Of a DNA stretch of 64,000 nt, positions 25,717 through 34,608 are shown piece after piece. Origin of the DNA: Bacteroidetes bacterium HGW-Bacteroidetes-6. GTDB taxonomy: Bacteria > Bacteroidota > Bacteroidia > Bacteroidales > DTU049. Below the pieces are notes generated by a model, which was given only the letters and a program-made list of their open reading frames with translations, was not told where the DNA came from and ran no database searches. The position numbers were made by a program, and so were the translations under genes. Each line of letters begins with the position of its first letter. Positions within the stretch are counted from its first letter, which is position 1. The stretch spans positions 1 through 64,000 of the forward strand of contig PHDB01000013.1 of the NCBI GenBank assembly GCA_002842495.1, given 5' to 3'.

Positions 25717-26331
25717 TTATTTTCTTCCAAAATCTGCAGGGATTTCTCCCCACATCTTGGTTTCCCATTTTCGCACTTTTGCATGTGCAGGATTTTTCTG
25801 TAACCAGTTTTCCGCTCTTTTAATGAGTTGGAAAACCTTTTCATTGCCAGATTTTGCAACCAGTTCTGTTTTTGCTTTTTTGTTTCGCACCCACGAAATA
25901 GCTGTTACCGAATCGGAATACAAAGTCAAATCCATTTTATTTTCTGCCAGCCAGGCCAAGCCATGAACAATAGCTAAAAACTCTCCAACATTGTTATTGG
26001 CATGCTGAAATGGACCTTGTTTGAATATCTCATCGCTGGTTTCAACCCAAACGCCACGATATTCCATGGGGCCGGGGTTGCCACTGCAAGCTGCATCTAC
26101 GCAGATACTCAGAGGTTCAGGTCTGCTATTACTATCGATCGATAGCAATGGTTTTGTTTTGGGGGTAACTGAATACCCGGCTTTTTGAGCAGCCTTGGCT
26201 GCGTTTAGCGTAGGAAAACCTTTATATTGTGCACCCGGGAAGCCATCAATTTGTTTTCGGCATTCGTCCCATGACGCGAAAATGCCGGTTTCGTGGCCTC
26301 TCCAGACAACATAAAAGTTATTCTTTGCCAT
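25717..26331 (-). CDS. rnhA: ribonuclease HI with N-terminal hybrid-binding domain
   Basis: About 204 residues. The N-terminal 45 residues are the caulimovirus-viroplasmin-type hybrid-binding domain (FYVVWRGHETGIFASWDECRKQIDGFPGA, with YKGFPTLNAAKAA). The RNase H fold follows, with ICVDAACSGNPGPMEYRG holding the first catalytic aspartate, NVGEFLAIVHGLAWL holding the glutamate and LTLYSDSVTAISW the second aspartate. It removes RNA from RNA-DNA hybrids. An ATG at 26340 is three codons further up and equally possible. Both starts overlap the 3' end of the methyltransferase gene, implying coupling. Confidence 0.9.
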   Translation of the reverse strand: MAKNNFYVVWRGHETGIFASWDECRKQIDGFPGAQYKGFPTLNAAKAAQKAGYSVTPKTKPLLSIDSNSRPEPLSICVDAACSGNPGPMEYRGVWVETSDEIFKQGPFQHANNNVGEFLAIVHGLAWLAENKMDLTLYSDSVTAISWVRNKKAKTELVAKSGNEKVFQLIKRAENWLQKNPAHAKVRKWETKMWGEIPADFGRK

Positions 26332-27502
26332 TGGTTTCAATATTCAATTTGTCGTCGAATTTTTTACTTCCACTATAAGATTCGAAACATAGCAACCGAC
26401 TCTCGATCATTCCGTTCAACAGAGGAATTTTTTTGCTCGATTTAAGCCCAATGCTTTTCCAAAGATCTTCGTTTCCAACAATCATCCAGGTGGTTGAACC
26501 CCTGAGTTTGTTTTTGATGGTGTCTCCAATCTTTTCGTAGTATTCGCGGCTGTTTTCGATAGGCATACGTGCGTCGTATGGCGGATTGAACATCAGAAAG
26601 CTTGCCTTTTCGAGCTCTATGTCGAAAAAATTGCCCGATTTCAGTTCAATATCACGATTCAATTTTGCATTAATAATATTACGTTGAGCGGCTCGCAACG
26701 AATCGTCCGATCTGTCTATCCCAATAATGCGGTATTCAAATTCAATGCCTTTTTCCGAAGCTTCTTTTTTTACTCGTTCAAACATAGCTGGCTTGAAAGT
26801 CTGCCAACCCATAAATCCAAAACGCTTCCGATAAAAACCAGCCGGAATATTATTGGCAAGCATAGCCGCTTCAATTAGAATTGTCCCCGACCCACACATA
26901 GGATCCACAAAATCGGAATCCATTTTCCAACCAGAAAGTCCAATAATTCCAGCGGCAAGTACTTCGTTTAGAGGTGCTACATGAGCTGCAATTCGGTAAC
27001 CACGTTTGTGAAGCGATTCGCCCGAGCTGTCAACTGACATAACACATTCATTCCCATTGATATATGCATTCACCAACATGTCGGGGAATTCTTTATCGAC
27101 TGCAGGACGCAAACCATACCGATTTCTGAAAAAATCGACAATACCATCTTTGGTCAGTTGTTCGGCGTAATGACTGTTTTTGAATAAATCGCTGGTTGTT
27201 ACAACAGCATCAACAGCCATTGTCTTTTCGGTTGAAATGTATGTGTCCCACTCAAACGCTTTCACTTGCTTAACAAAATCTTCCTTGTTGCTGAATTCGA
27301 AGCGTAAAACTTCAACCAAAAGCCGTATTCCATAACGCGACGTATAATTGAGCCGATACATTAGCTCCTCGTTACCTAAGAAACAGAAACCTCTTTTGAC
27401 AGGGGTGATTTCTTCGGCACCGGCATCAATGAGCTCTTTCTCAAGCAAAGGTTCAAGGCCTGAAAGTGTTTTAAAAGTATAAGAGTATTGCTGATTATTC
27501 AT
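26318..27502 (-). CDS. THUMP-domain class I SAM-dependent RNA methyltransferase, RlmL-N type
   Basis: A 394-residue protein resembling the N-terminal half of RlmKL, which makes N2-methylguanosine in 23S rRNA (position 2445 in E. coli). The THUMP region spans about residues 45-155. The SAM-binding motif DPMCGSGTILIEAAML and the catalytic NPPYDARM motif follow. The RlmK half is missing, as is usual for this phylum. Its TAA lies inside the rnhA start region. Family certain, exact target base inferred. Confidence 0.9.
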   Translation of the reverse strand: MNNQQYSYTFKTLSGLEPLLEKELIDAGAEEITPVKRGFCFLGNEELMYRLNYTSRYGIRLLVEVLRFEFSNKEDFVKQVKAFEWDTYISTEKTMAVDAVVTTSDLFKNSHYAEQLTKDGIVDFFRNRYGLRPAVDKEFPDMLVNAYINGNECVMSVDSSGESLHKRGYRIAAHVAPLNEVLAAGIIGLSGWKMDSDFVDPMCGSGTILIEAAMLANNIPAGFYRKRFGFMGWQTFKPAMFERVKKEASEKGIEFEYRIIGIDRSDDSLRAAQRNIINAKLNRDIELKSGNFFDIELEKASFLMFNPPYDARMPIENSREYYEKIGDTIKNKLRGSTTWMIVGNEDLWKSIGLKSSKKIPLLNGMIESRLLCFESYSGSKKFDDKLNIETNGKE

Positions 27503-27600
27503 GATGCAAAACTACGCATTATTTGGTCAGGCACATCGATGTGTGTAAACCAATGATGCTGATTTTCGCCAGGCGTTTCCTAAAAAACTACAAGCGGGGC

Positions 27601-28074
27601 TTAATTATATGACAAAGAAGTAAAAACTCCCTCAGTAATAGCCCGGTTGAGATTATTGTTCAACACATTTATTGCGTTAAACTGAAAGGAGCCTGAAATT
27701 TTCTTTGTTGAGGTATTTACTTCGGTCAGGGTAACAGTGCCATTCACAGCTGTGTAAACACTATCCGGATTCGTCGCAACAGGACTGTATGACGCAGAGA
27801 AGTTGTATTGCATCGTTCCAAGAGTGTAGCTGCCTACAGATTCTCCAATAATTGTGATATTAAGCGCATCGCTTGAAAGTGCACTTCCGTTGATAACAAA
27901 AGTACCCGCAGTATTGGTGGTGATTCTTGTAAAAGCCGTCCAGTTAGCGCCATCAATCTTGCAACTCATTGCAGCATTCGGATTGATTACAACAGGTGTT
28001 CCATCGCCATCTTTCTGGCAAGAGGAGAACACAATTACTGCAAAGATCATGATTATCAGGGACAGATTTTTCAT
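27601..28074 (-). CDS. DUF6252-like lipoprotein
   Basis: A 157-residue lipoprotein: signal peptide NLSLIIMIFAVIVFSS, then lipidated C19. The mature part begins with CKIDGANWTAF, the typical opening of DUF6252 proteins in Bacteroidota, followed by beta-rich segments (TLGTMQYNFSASY, then ISGSFQFNAIN). No catalytic motif is seen. It is probably outer-membrane-attached and of unknown role. It has its own promoter and stands alone. Confidence 0.75.
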   Translation of the reverse strand: MKNLSLIIMIFAVIVFSSCQKDGDGTPVVINPNAAMSCKIDGANWTAFTRITTNTAGTFVINGSALSSDALNITIIGESVGSYTLGTMQYNFSASYSPVATNPDSVYTAVNGTVTLTEVNTSTKKISGSFQFNAINVLNNNLNRAITEGVFTSLSYN

Positions 28075-28086
28075 ATTTTTTTATTG

Positions 28087-28094
28087 CAAATATA
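28087..28094 (-). promoter_or_regulatory. -7 box of the DUF6252-like gene
   Basis: On the minus strand this reads TATATTTG, a full match to TAnnTTTG, 12 bases ahead of the ATG at 28074. The spacing to possible upstream TTG triplets is not ideal. Confidence 0.45.
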
Positions 28095-28228
28095 ATCAAT
28101 TTCCGACAATTGAAATGAAGCCAATACAAAGATGTAATTGAATTTTTGCCAAAAAAGTCTGCGTCGGATTTCAGTTGGTAATATTAATTACATAAACCCG
28201 ACAGCAGAAATAGAAATATTTGCCAGCA

Positions 28229-28570
28229 CTAAACAACACCCTGCGATACTCCGTTTTGTCTTTCCTCTACAAGCTCGCCGATAATCTGGGTAAAGGTTCG
28301 TTTGTTCCCGTCTTTGTCGGTATAACTATTATTGTTGAGCTTCCCTGTTACATATAATTGGGCTCCTTTTTTAAGTAGCCCTTCATACTTTTCGAATTCA
28401 TTGCCCCAGAGCACAATGCGATGCCAGCTGGTATTCTTTACGTATTCGCCTATGCCATTCACATATCCTTCGTTGATAGCAAGTGAAAACATAGCAAATT
28501 TGCCCCCATTCCTGGTGGTTTTGATTTCAGGGTCTTGTCCCATCCTTCCAATTAATTCAACCTTGTTCAT
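28229..28570 (-). CDS. ssb: single-stranded DNA-binding protein
   Basis: OB-fold SSB of 113 residues. The ATG at 28570 opens the conserved NKVELIGRMGQDPEIKTT; the frame continues to 28645 but that extension is not family-like. Core features are GGKFAMFSLAINEGY, TSWHRIVLWGNEFEKYEGLLKKGAQLYVTGKL and ERTFTQIIGE-like strand (read RTFTQIIGELVEE). The protein lacks the long acidic C-terminal tail of the main replicative SSB and ends ERQNGVSQGVV. It may therefore be an accessory SSB, with another copy elsewhere. Confidence 0.88.
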   Translation of the reverse strand: MNKVELIGRMGQDPEIKTTRNGGKFAMFSLAINEGYVNGIGEYVKNTSWHRIVLWGNEFEKYEGLLKKGAQLYVTGKLNNNSYTDKDGNKRTFTQIIGELVEERQNGVSQGVV

Positions 28571-28642
28571 ATCTCTGATTTTAAAGTTTGAACAAAGGTC
28601 GGAACAGCAATACCGAATAGTCGGTAAATAAACACTTATTGT

Positions 28643-28664
28643 CATTTATAAACGAATATAAATG
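28643..28664. promoter_or_regulatory. inverted repeat upstream of ssb
   Basis: Perfect 8-base arms CATTTATA and TATAAATG are separated by six bases. The site lies about 73 bases upstream of the ssb ATG. Partial related sequence (ATCATTTGTAAT) sits next to it at 28671-28682. It could be an operator, but no regulator is known here. Confidence 0.35.
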
Positions 28665-28729
28665 CTTGTAATCATTTGTAATTGGTTGTTGTCGGTAAAA
28701 AGCGCTTCACACAATAACTTCAAAATACA

Positions 28730-29560
28730 TTAATAATTAGTTGATTCAAGAAAAGGTCGGTACATAAGTAAGGCATGATTCTCAACCCAGAAAGTCTCCT
28801 CTTCAGATTGAGTGTTTAGATTGCTTTCGATACGTACTATTTGATTGTGACGAGAATAACCTCCCCAAGGTTCCTGACGGAAGAAATGGTATTTTTCTTC
28901 AACCCGAAATAACTTTTGAAGTTGAACATCGGTATGGAGTCTGCCGTTCAGGTTCACTTCATCGAGCCAGAGAAAAAGCTGAAAATAATGATCGGTGTTA
29001 TTTTTCACCTGTAAATCGATGTAATTGTATACTAAAGTTGCTCCAGCACCAAAGGGCACTTTTCTGTTGATATCAGGGAAAACATCGTATGAATGACGGT
29101 GGCGTTCTACAATGCTTAGCGGGCTATGCATAAAAATCCAGAACAAAAGATTGCCGAGTTGACATAACCCACCACCCACGCCGGTTGAAATTTGCCCTCT
29201 CGAAAGTGTTAGCCCTTCCAAATAACCTTTGCTCCGGCGTGGCCGTCCCACAAGTTTCCATAGCGAAAAAGTTTCTCCGGGAGCAATCACAATACCATTG
29301 ATGGATCTAATGGCTATCGACAGATTTGTTCTTTTATTCTGCTGCAGTTTCATGTCTACATCCTTAAGTGGTCGCAACACAACCGACTTGTGCTCAAAAA
29401 CAACAAAAGGCAAAGATTCCGATTTTGTCTTTCTTGAAAATTTTGTATTTTGTGTCAACCATTGCAATCGGCGTTTTGTTGTGAAAAATTCCCGGGCAAG
29501 TACATGTCTTAGCCTGCTACGCTTGATTGGTTTATCAATAGCAATATTCATTTTTGCCAA
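28730..29560 (-). CDS. VanW family protein
   Basis: A 276-residue protein named after the vancomycin-cluster gene vanW; the biochemical role is not established. Family motifs are GIVIAPGETFSLWKLVGRP, GYLEGLTLSRGQISTGVGGGLCQLGNLLFW and HRHSYDVFPDINRKVPFGAGATLVYNYIDL. It has no signal peptide or membrane segment, so it is probably cytoplasmic or peripheral. It starts shortly upstream of the ostA-like gene's 3' end and may share its transcript. There are no van resistance genes around it, so resistance is not implied. Confidence 0.88.
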   Translation of the reverse strand: MAKMNIAIDKPIKRSRLRHVLAREFFTTKRRLQWLTQNTKFSRKTKSESLPFVVFEHKSVVLRPLKDVDMKLQQNKRTNLSIAIRSINGIVIAPGETFSLWKLVGRPRRSKGYLEGLTLSRGQISTGVGGGLCQLGNLLFWIFMHSPLSIVERHRHSYDVFPDINRKVPFGAGATLVYNYIDLQVKNNTDHYFQLFLWLDEVNLNGRLHTDVQLQKLFRVEEKYHFFRQEPWGGYSRHNQIVRIESNLNTQSEEETFWVENHALLMYRPFLESTNY

Positions 29561-29581
29561 GTTATTTTATTTTTTTAACTT

Positions 29582-31171
29582 TTATTCCGGGATATCGTTG
29601 CTTTCTTGTGGCTGAGAACCTCTTCCTTGGCCACTGTTTTGGTTTCCTGCAGAAGTAGAGTCGTTTCGAAAAACATCGGTAGGACTCATGGGTCGAATGA
29701 GCCCTTGCCACAAAAAACCGCTTAACTTCCGCTGTTCTGACGAAAGCTCACGGTGCGGATAAATGGTTCCCAAAGGACTTCCCTTCATATCTATTGCAGA
29801 GACTTCCTTTTCCTCGAAATGCATATCTATTGCCGAAGACTTCGACTTGTTGATACCCGTCTTGCCTCCATTTTCGTCTTCAATAAAATAAACTGTTTCG
29901 GCACTGCCTAAAACCTTCATCAAATGCAGCTCATTGTTATCGAAATAGCCTCGCATAAGATCACCTTTCACTTGTTGGTAATCATCGGCATCATAGTGCG
30001 AAGCAATAAAAGCATTTTTACGCATTAATAGTTCAATAATATGACCCTTGTCTGTCAGAAACTGAATGTAATCAGCTGACATTTGTGTTGAATCGGACCA
30101 CAAACAAGGGTTTAGATACATCTTCATGAGCGAATCGGATTCGGAATAATAAAGCGAATCGCAAACTCCCTGCAAATCGGCCCGATAAAACCGTACATTG
30201 TGATATACTTTCACTTCGCGTCCAAGGATGGTGTCTTTTCGCGAAAAAAGCGTATCGCCATGTAAGTAAAGCGAATCAGTTGCATCCCATGTGATAAATA
30301 CGGCACTATCGGTAGCAATAATAGAACTATCGGTTTGGTGAAAAATACCTGAGTTCGAACGAAGTAAAATACTCTCAATCGTATCACGAAAAACCACATT
30401 CATGGTTGCAGTACCTTCGCCCAAACGTCGATCGTAAAACAGAGTATCCCCCTCAAGAACCGAAGATCCATTAACCATTCGAGCTCGGTTTGTTAGTAAT
30501 GTTTGATCGGTTTTTGTATTGTACCAACCATTTTCGCAGTAAATATGTGTACTATCGCTAATGATATGTGTATTGCCATAGAAATTTACGCGCTCTGTAA
30601 TGGTGTTATACATAAGACTATCAGAAGTAAGCTTGAAATGGTTACCAGTAACTACTACATCGTGCCGAAAGAAGAATTCCTTACTGTCCGCGTAATAATA
30701 ACCATGCTTGCTTACTAATGTATTGCTCGGATCTTCAATTGTACCTCCATCGAGATAATAGCCGACTCCTTTATCGAGATCGTAGGTGAGTTTATTGGTT
30801 CGGAGGATGATGTTGTTATCAATCAACTCAACATCTTTCTCCATCACAGCAGTTTTTTTATTCCCGTCGTAATGCAGCTTTTCTCCATAAATCTGTGTTG
30901 TGTCCGAAACCTTTACATGAACATTTCCAAAAGCGTCCATAGCATTGGTATTGATATATAAATATGCACTATCGCAATACATAAACGATTCTTCGTGTTG
31001 AAACACTACATTTCCTCTCAGTATTTGAATATCGGGATTTACCGGCCGATTAAATTCAAGCTCATTGGCCGATTTAAGAAGGATTTTCTTCTTCTCCTGA
31101 GCAAAAACAGAATTGAATTGCAGGATTAATAGTGCTATCGGTAAAAAGAAAGTTGCAAATCTATGCATCAA
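29582..31171 (-). CDS. OstA/LptA-like lipopolysaccharide transport protein
   Basis: A 529-residue periplasmic protein with signal peptide (TFFLPIALLILQFNSVFAQ). The next ~400 residues are successive short beta strands of the OstA/LptA type (for example ILRGNVVFQHEESFMYCDSAYLY, then VNFYGNTHIISDSTHIYCENGWY). This fold forms the hydrophobic bridge for LPS between membranes. Compared with E. coli LptA it is much longer, as is usual for Bacteroidota OstA-like proteins. The end is low-complexity (SAGNQNSGQGRGSQPQESN). Its first four bases overlap the PepSY-like gene's stop, so the two are cotranscribed. Confidence 0.85.
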   Translation of the reverse strand: MMHRFATFFLPIALLILQFNSVFAQEKKKILLKSANELEFNRPVNPDIQILRGNVVFQHEESFMYCDSAYLYINTNAMDAFGNVHVKVSDTTQIYGEKLHYDGNKKTAVMEKDVELIDNNIILRTNKLTYDLDKGVGYYLDGGTIEDPSNTLVSKHGYYYADSKEFFFRHDVVVTGNHFKLTSDSLMYNTITERVNFYGNTHIISDSTHIYCENGWYNTKTDQTLLTNRARMVNGSSVLEGDTLFYDRRLGEGTATMNVVFRDTIESILLRSNSGIFHQTDSSIIATDSAVFITWDATDSLYLHGDTLFSRKDTILGREVKVYHNVRFYRADLQGVCDSLYYSESDSLMKMYLNPCLWSDSTQMSADYIQFLTDKGHIIELLMRKNAFIASHYDADDYQQVKGDLMRGYFDNNELHLMKVLGSAETVYFIEDENGGKTGINKSKSSAIDMHFEEKEVSAIDMKGSPLGTIYPHRELSSEQRKLSGFLWQGLIRPMSPTDVFRNDSTSAGNQNSGQGRGSQPQESNDIPE

Positions 31172-32673
31172 AAATCTTCAGCCTTTAAAAAATTGCCTTT
31201 CATGTCAAACAATACACGTTTGCGTTCGTTGTATCCCTCGCGTTTGATTATTACACTGTATTCGAGCATGTTTTCATCGCTGATGATAATACCTTCAACA
31301 AATCTATAATCGGGATAGTTGGTTGATAAATATGATATTGTTTTTGAAGGAAGTTCTTTGTACATAATCATCTGGCCATCAACCATTGCATTTTCATCAA
31401 TCGACAAATCGTCATTATCAACATACTCATTGAACTGGTTGTTGCGTTCATCCTGCTGTTGCTTACGGAAAGCTTCATCTCCATCAATATAGTTGGCTAA
31501 TACCTCTTTTTCGAGTCGACCACTGGTGGAAAAATATATCTCGTGATAGACCATGGGGTCGTTTGCCCAATCAGGGCTAAATAATTTTACAACTGTATAT
31601 TTCTTTTTATCGGCCATCACCAACGCTTCAGCCGATTCTACCTCAAGATCGTAGTAATTCTCATCAAGATAACTTTGAATCAGGGGGTGCAAATCCTTTG
31701 GACTTAAAATCGTAACCTGCTTAACAAAAGCACCTTTATTATCAAAATGCATCCTGCAATCGATATTACGTGCAGAGTTGTGGTAGCTCACTACATATTC
31801 TTTTCCAATGGTATCCCAGCGGATTTCGTCGGCTTTAGGCTCTTTTTTTGTGAAATATTGAACCGCTGTTGCTGGTACCTTGTTTTCGGAAATAGGTTGA
31901 CGAACATTTTTCTTATTGTTCTTATCGTCTCTGCCTTCCTTCCCATTATTGCTTGTGTTGTTTTCTGGTCCGCCGATTTTGATGAGAGTGCCCTGAAAAT
32001 CGAACCACAATTCGACATTGCTGCTTTCGTCCGCCTTGTTCAGGTAAACAAGATATGCGTTTTGATAAGTTTCATTATTTACAATGTAACTTTCCTTAAT
32101 AATGTGGTTTGGGTAATTCACTATTATATACGAATTAACCGAAGAAGGTAATTCTTTTGGATGAACAGGATGTCGTCCCTTTTCAGTTCCTCCATTATTT
32201 AGTGAAATATTCTGGTCGTTACCATTTGCATCAGCTTGACGAACAAAATTCCCTGTAATATCATAATATGCCGTCATTGTATTGCTAGTAACAGTATCAA
32301 TCATTTCAATTCTATATTCGGATATATCCTTGCTTTCGACCATAATAGCCCGGTTTACTTTGTATGTCCCGAAGTTTGAGCTAAGATGTTTTTGCAATGA
32401 ACGAGGAAGATTCTCGAGCTGGTATTCCGACTCAGAAGTAATCCACTTCCCAATTTCGGAAAGTTTTACCAATACTTTTGCATCATCGTAGGCAAAAGCT
32501 GCGTGATAGTTGGTATTATGTTTTGTCCACTGAACACCCGAAAATCCAGGAAACAGATTACCAAGTTTGGTTTTTACAGTTTCGGGTACATCGCTCTCTT
32601 TCACAGGAATTTGCGCCATTGTAAACACCATAAAACCAAAGCAGAAGGCAAGAAAAAACAATGTTTTCTTCAT
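31168..32673 (-). CDS. secreted PepSY-like (BLIP-fold) repeat protein
   Basis: A 501-residue protein with signal peptide (KTLFFLAFCFGFMVFTMAQ). Several copies of the ~70-residue PepSY-like unit follow, recognised by VPETVKTKLGNLFPGFSGVQWTK, LPRSLQKHLSSNFGTYKVNRA, LPSSVNSYIIVNYPNHIIKES, VPATAVQYFTKKEPKADEIRW and LPSKTISYLSTNYPDYRFVEG. Such units are frequent in Bacteroidota periplasmic proteins and probably bind peptides or act as inhibitors. The length suggests about six units, longer than the usual one or two. It overlaps the ostA-like gene and lies four bases after purA. Confidence 0.82.
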   Translation of the reverse strand: MKKTLFFLAFCFGFMVFTMAQIPVKESDVPETVKTKLGNLFPGFSGVQWTKHNTNYHAAFAYDDAKVLVKLSEIGKWITSESEYQLENLPRSLQKHLSSNFGTYKVNRAIMVESKDISEYRIEMIDTVTSNTMTAYYDITGNFVRQADANGNDQNISLNNGGTEKGRHPVHPKELPSSVNSYIIVNYPNHIIKESYIVNNETYQNAYLVYLNKADESSNVELWFDFQGTLIKIGGPENNTSNNGKEGRDDKNNKKNVRQPISENKVPATAVQYFTKKEPKADEIRWDTIGKEYVVSYHNSARNIDCRMHFDNKGAFVKQVTILSPKDLHPLIQSYLDENYYDLEVESAEALVMADKKKYTVVKLFSPDWANDPMVYHEIYFSTSGRLEKEVLANYIDGDEAFRKQQQDERNNQFNEYVDNDDLSIDENAMVDGQMIMYKELPSKTISYLSTNYPDYRFVEGIIISDENMLEYSVIIKREGYNERKRVLFDMKGNFLKAEDF

Positions 32674-32677
32674 GGTA

Positions 32678-33964
32678 CTAAATTTTTATAATTTGAGTTC
32701 TGTCGGGGCCTGTAGATACACATGTAACCTGAATGCCTGTAGCCATCTGGATAAAATTGAGATAGTTCTTTAATCCATCGGGCAACGCTTCCAAAGTTTC
32801 AGTTTTCGAAATATCATCAGTCCAACCTTTCAAGGGTTGATTTACCGTACTGCAATCATTCTCAATGGCCAGTTCGGGCATAATATACTCTTTTCCAGCG
32901 CATTTATACGAACTGCAAACCTGAATGGTTTCTAAACCGGTAAGAACATCAGCCTTGGTCATAACCAAGTCGGTAACACCGTTTAACATTACTGCATATC
33001 GCAAAGCCGGTAAGTCGAGCCATCCCGTACGTCGTGGCCTGCCCGTTGTAGATCCAAATTCATTTCCGTTTTTACGAATAAGTTCACCCATTTCGTCGTG
33101 TAGTTCTGTAGGGAAAGGTCCATTGCCAACCCTAGTGCAATAGGCTTTGAAAATTCCAAAAACCTTGCCGACATATTGAGGTGCAATTCCCAAACCTGTG
33201 CAAACCCCACCGGTTGTCGTATTCGAAGAGGTCACAAAAGGATAAGATCCAAAATCGATATCAAGTAAAGTGCCCTGTGCTCCTTCAGCCAATACTTGCT
33301 TCCCATTCTTGAGAGCATTGTTGAGAAAAACTTCAGTCGCAACAATTTTGAACTTTTTTAATTTTTCAATGGCTTCAAACCACAGTTTTTCGTACTCCCC
33401 AAAAGTCAAACCATCGAACCGGAACTGAGCAATATCGGTGCCTGTAAGTCTTATGTAATCGAAATGCTGTTCTTTCCTTTTGTTGTATTGCAATTGAAAA
33501 TCGGACATTTCTATGGCTCCTGCGCGTAGTCCTTTTCGGGCGTATTTATCGGTATAGGTAGGTCCTATACCTTTGAGAGTACTTCCGATTTTCTGGTCGC
33601 CCATAGCAGTTTCACTGATAGCATCGAGCAATCTGTGAGATGGCATTATTAAATGACAATTTCCACTTATGATCAGGTTTTCTTCTGGATTAAACCCGGC
33701 ATCAATAATAGCATCAATTTCCTTGCAAAAAGTAACAGGGTCGAGAACAACACCATTGCCAATCACATTGGTTATTTCGCGACGAAAAATACCGCTAGGA
33801 ACAGTGTGTAAAACAAATTTTCGGTCATTGAAAATAATAGTATGACCTGCATTTGGGCCACCTTGAAAACGAGCAATAATGTCGTAGGCCGGAGCCAGAG
33901 CGTCCACAATCTTCCCTTTGCCTTCATCGCCCCACTGCAGGCCTAAAATCACATCAACTTTCAT
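32678..33964 (-). CDS. purA: adenylosuccinate synthase
   Basis: Catalyses GTP-dependent joining of IMP and aspartate, the first committed step to AMP. The 428 residues match the family. The GTP-binding motif LQWGDEGKGKIVD holds the catalytic aspartate D13, GGPNAGHTI the catalytic histidine, and QKIGSTLKGIGPTYTDKYARKGLR, EGAQGTLLDIDFGSYPFVTSSNTT and STTGRPRRTGWLD are all conserved. It is the first gene of a run with the PepSY-like and OstA-like genes. Confidence 0.97.
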   Translation of the reverse strand: MKVDVILGLQWGDEGKGKIVDALAPAYDIIARFQGGPNAGHTIIFNDRKFVLHTVPSGIFRREITNVIGNGVVLDPVTFCKEIDAIIDAGFNPEENLIISGNCHLIMPSHRLLDAISETAMGDQKIGSTLKGIGPTYTDKYARKGLRAGAIEMSDFQLQYNKRKEQHFDYIRLTGTDIAQFRFDGLTFGEYEKLWFEAIEKLKKFKIVATEVFLNNALKNGKQVLAEGAQGTLLDIDFGSYPFVTSSNTTTGGVCTGLGIAPQYVGKVFGIFKAYCTRVGNGPFPTELHDEMGELIRKNGNEFGSTTGRPRRTGWLDLPALRYAVMLNGVTDLVMTKADVLTGLETIQVCSSYKCAGKEYIMPELAIENDCSTVNQPLKGWTDDISKTETLEALPDGLKNYLNFIQMATGIQVTCVSTGPDRTQIIKI

Positions 33965-34006
33965 ATTGTTATTAATCGGATTGACAAAACTACAAAATAA
34001 TGACTT

Positions 34007-34495
34007 CTAAGCATTGCTTTTTTTTAAGTTTTTGTTGCATTCATCGCAAACACCATAAAAGACCAAAGAATGCGACGAAACAGAAAACTGAAATGAATCG
34101 CCAAGTGATTGTTCAATTTCATGGATGCGTGGATCGCAGAATTCCACAACTTTTTTGCATTGTGTGCAAATGGCATGATCGTGTTGTTGAAAGCGATAAC
34201 TTTTTTCGTATTGGGCGCAATTTTGCCCAAATTGATGTTTCACAACCAATCCGCTTTCAAGTAACAAATCCATAGTGTTGTAAAGTGTTGCTCTGCTAAC
34301 CCTGTATTTGTTGTTTTTCATTCTGATATACAGCGATTCGATATCGAAATGCCCAATATGAGTATAAATTTCTTTCAGAATGGTGAAACGTTCCGGAGTT
34401 TTTCGATGACTTGTTCGCTCCAGATATTCAGTGAAAATCTGCCTCACCATTTCATAATTGTCAATTTTGGTCTGATTGTTTATATTTTTGTCCAT
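34007..34495 (-). CDS. Fur-family transcriptional repressor
   Basis: A 162-residue metal-dependent regulator. The N-terminal winged helix ends in YRVSRATLYNTMDLLLESGLV, the DNA-recognition region. The C-terminal domain has FQQHDHAICTQCKKVVEF with the HDH metal site and first CxxC, and VCDECNK with the second CxxC for the structural zinc. The sequence alone does not separate Fur, PerR or Zur; the long N-terminal extension before the helix region is common in this phylum. A palindromic AT-rich site precedes the gene, and autoregulation is likely in this family. Confidence 0.88.
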   Translation of the reverse strand: MDKNINNQTKIDNYEMVRQIFTEYLERTSHRKTPERFTILKEIYTHIGHFDIESLYIRMKNNKYRVSRATLYNTMDLLLESGLVVKHQFGQNCAQYEKSYRFQQHDHAICTQCKKVVEFCDPRIHEIEQSLGDSFQFSVSSHSLVFYGVCDECNKNLKKSNA

Positions 34496-34530
34496 GGCTG
34501 GAAAATTTCCGTAAAATTAGGAAATTATTG

Positions 34531-34547
34531 TTATTTAGAATAAATAA
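34531..34547. promoter_or_regulatory. possible Fur-family operator upstream of the regulator
   Basis: TTATTTAGAATAAATAA contains the inverted arms TTATT and AATAA around TAG and resembles the AT-rich boxes bound by Fur/PerR proteins. It lies 36 bases ahead of the ATG at 34495, in the promoter area. Confidence 0.3.
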
Positions 34548-34608
34548 AAAATTAGCTTCAGCAATAATAGCTGATAGAATCGAATTAAATAGCTGAAATT
34601 GGCTTTCT

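Noticed and set aside
28730-29560. vancomycin resistance
   Set aside because: The gene is VanW-like only; no vanHAX or regulatory genes are present, and VanW proteins are widespread without resistance.
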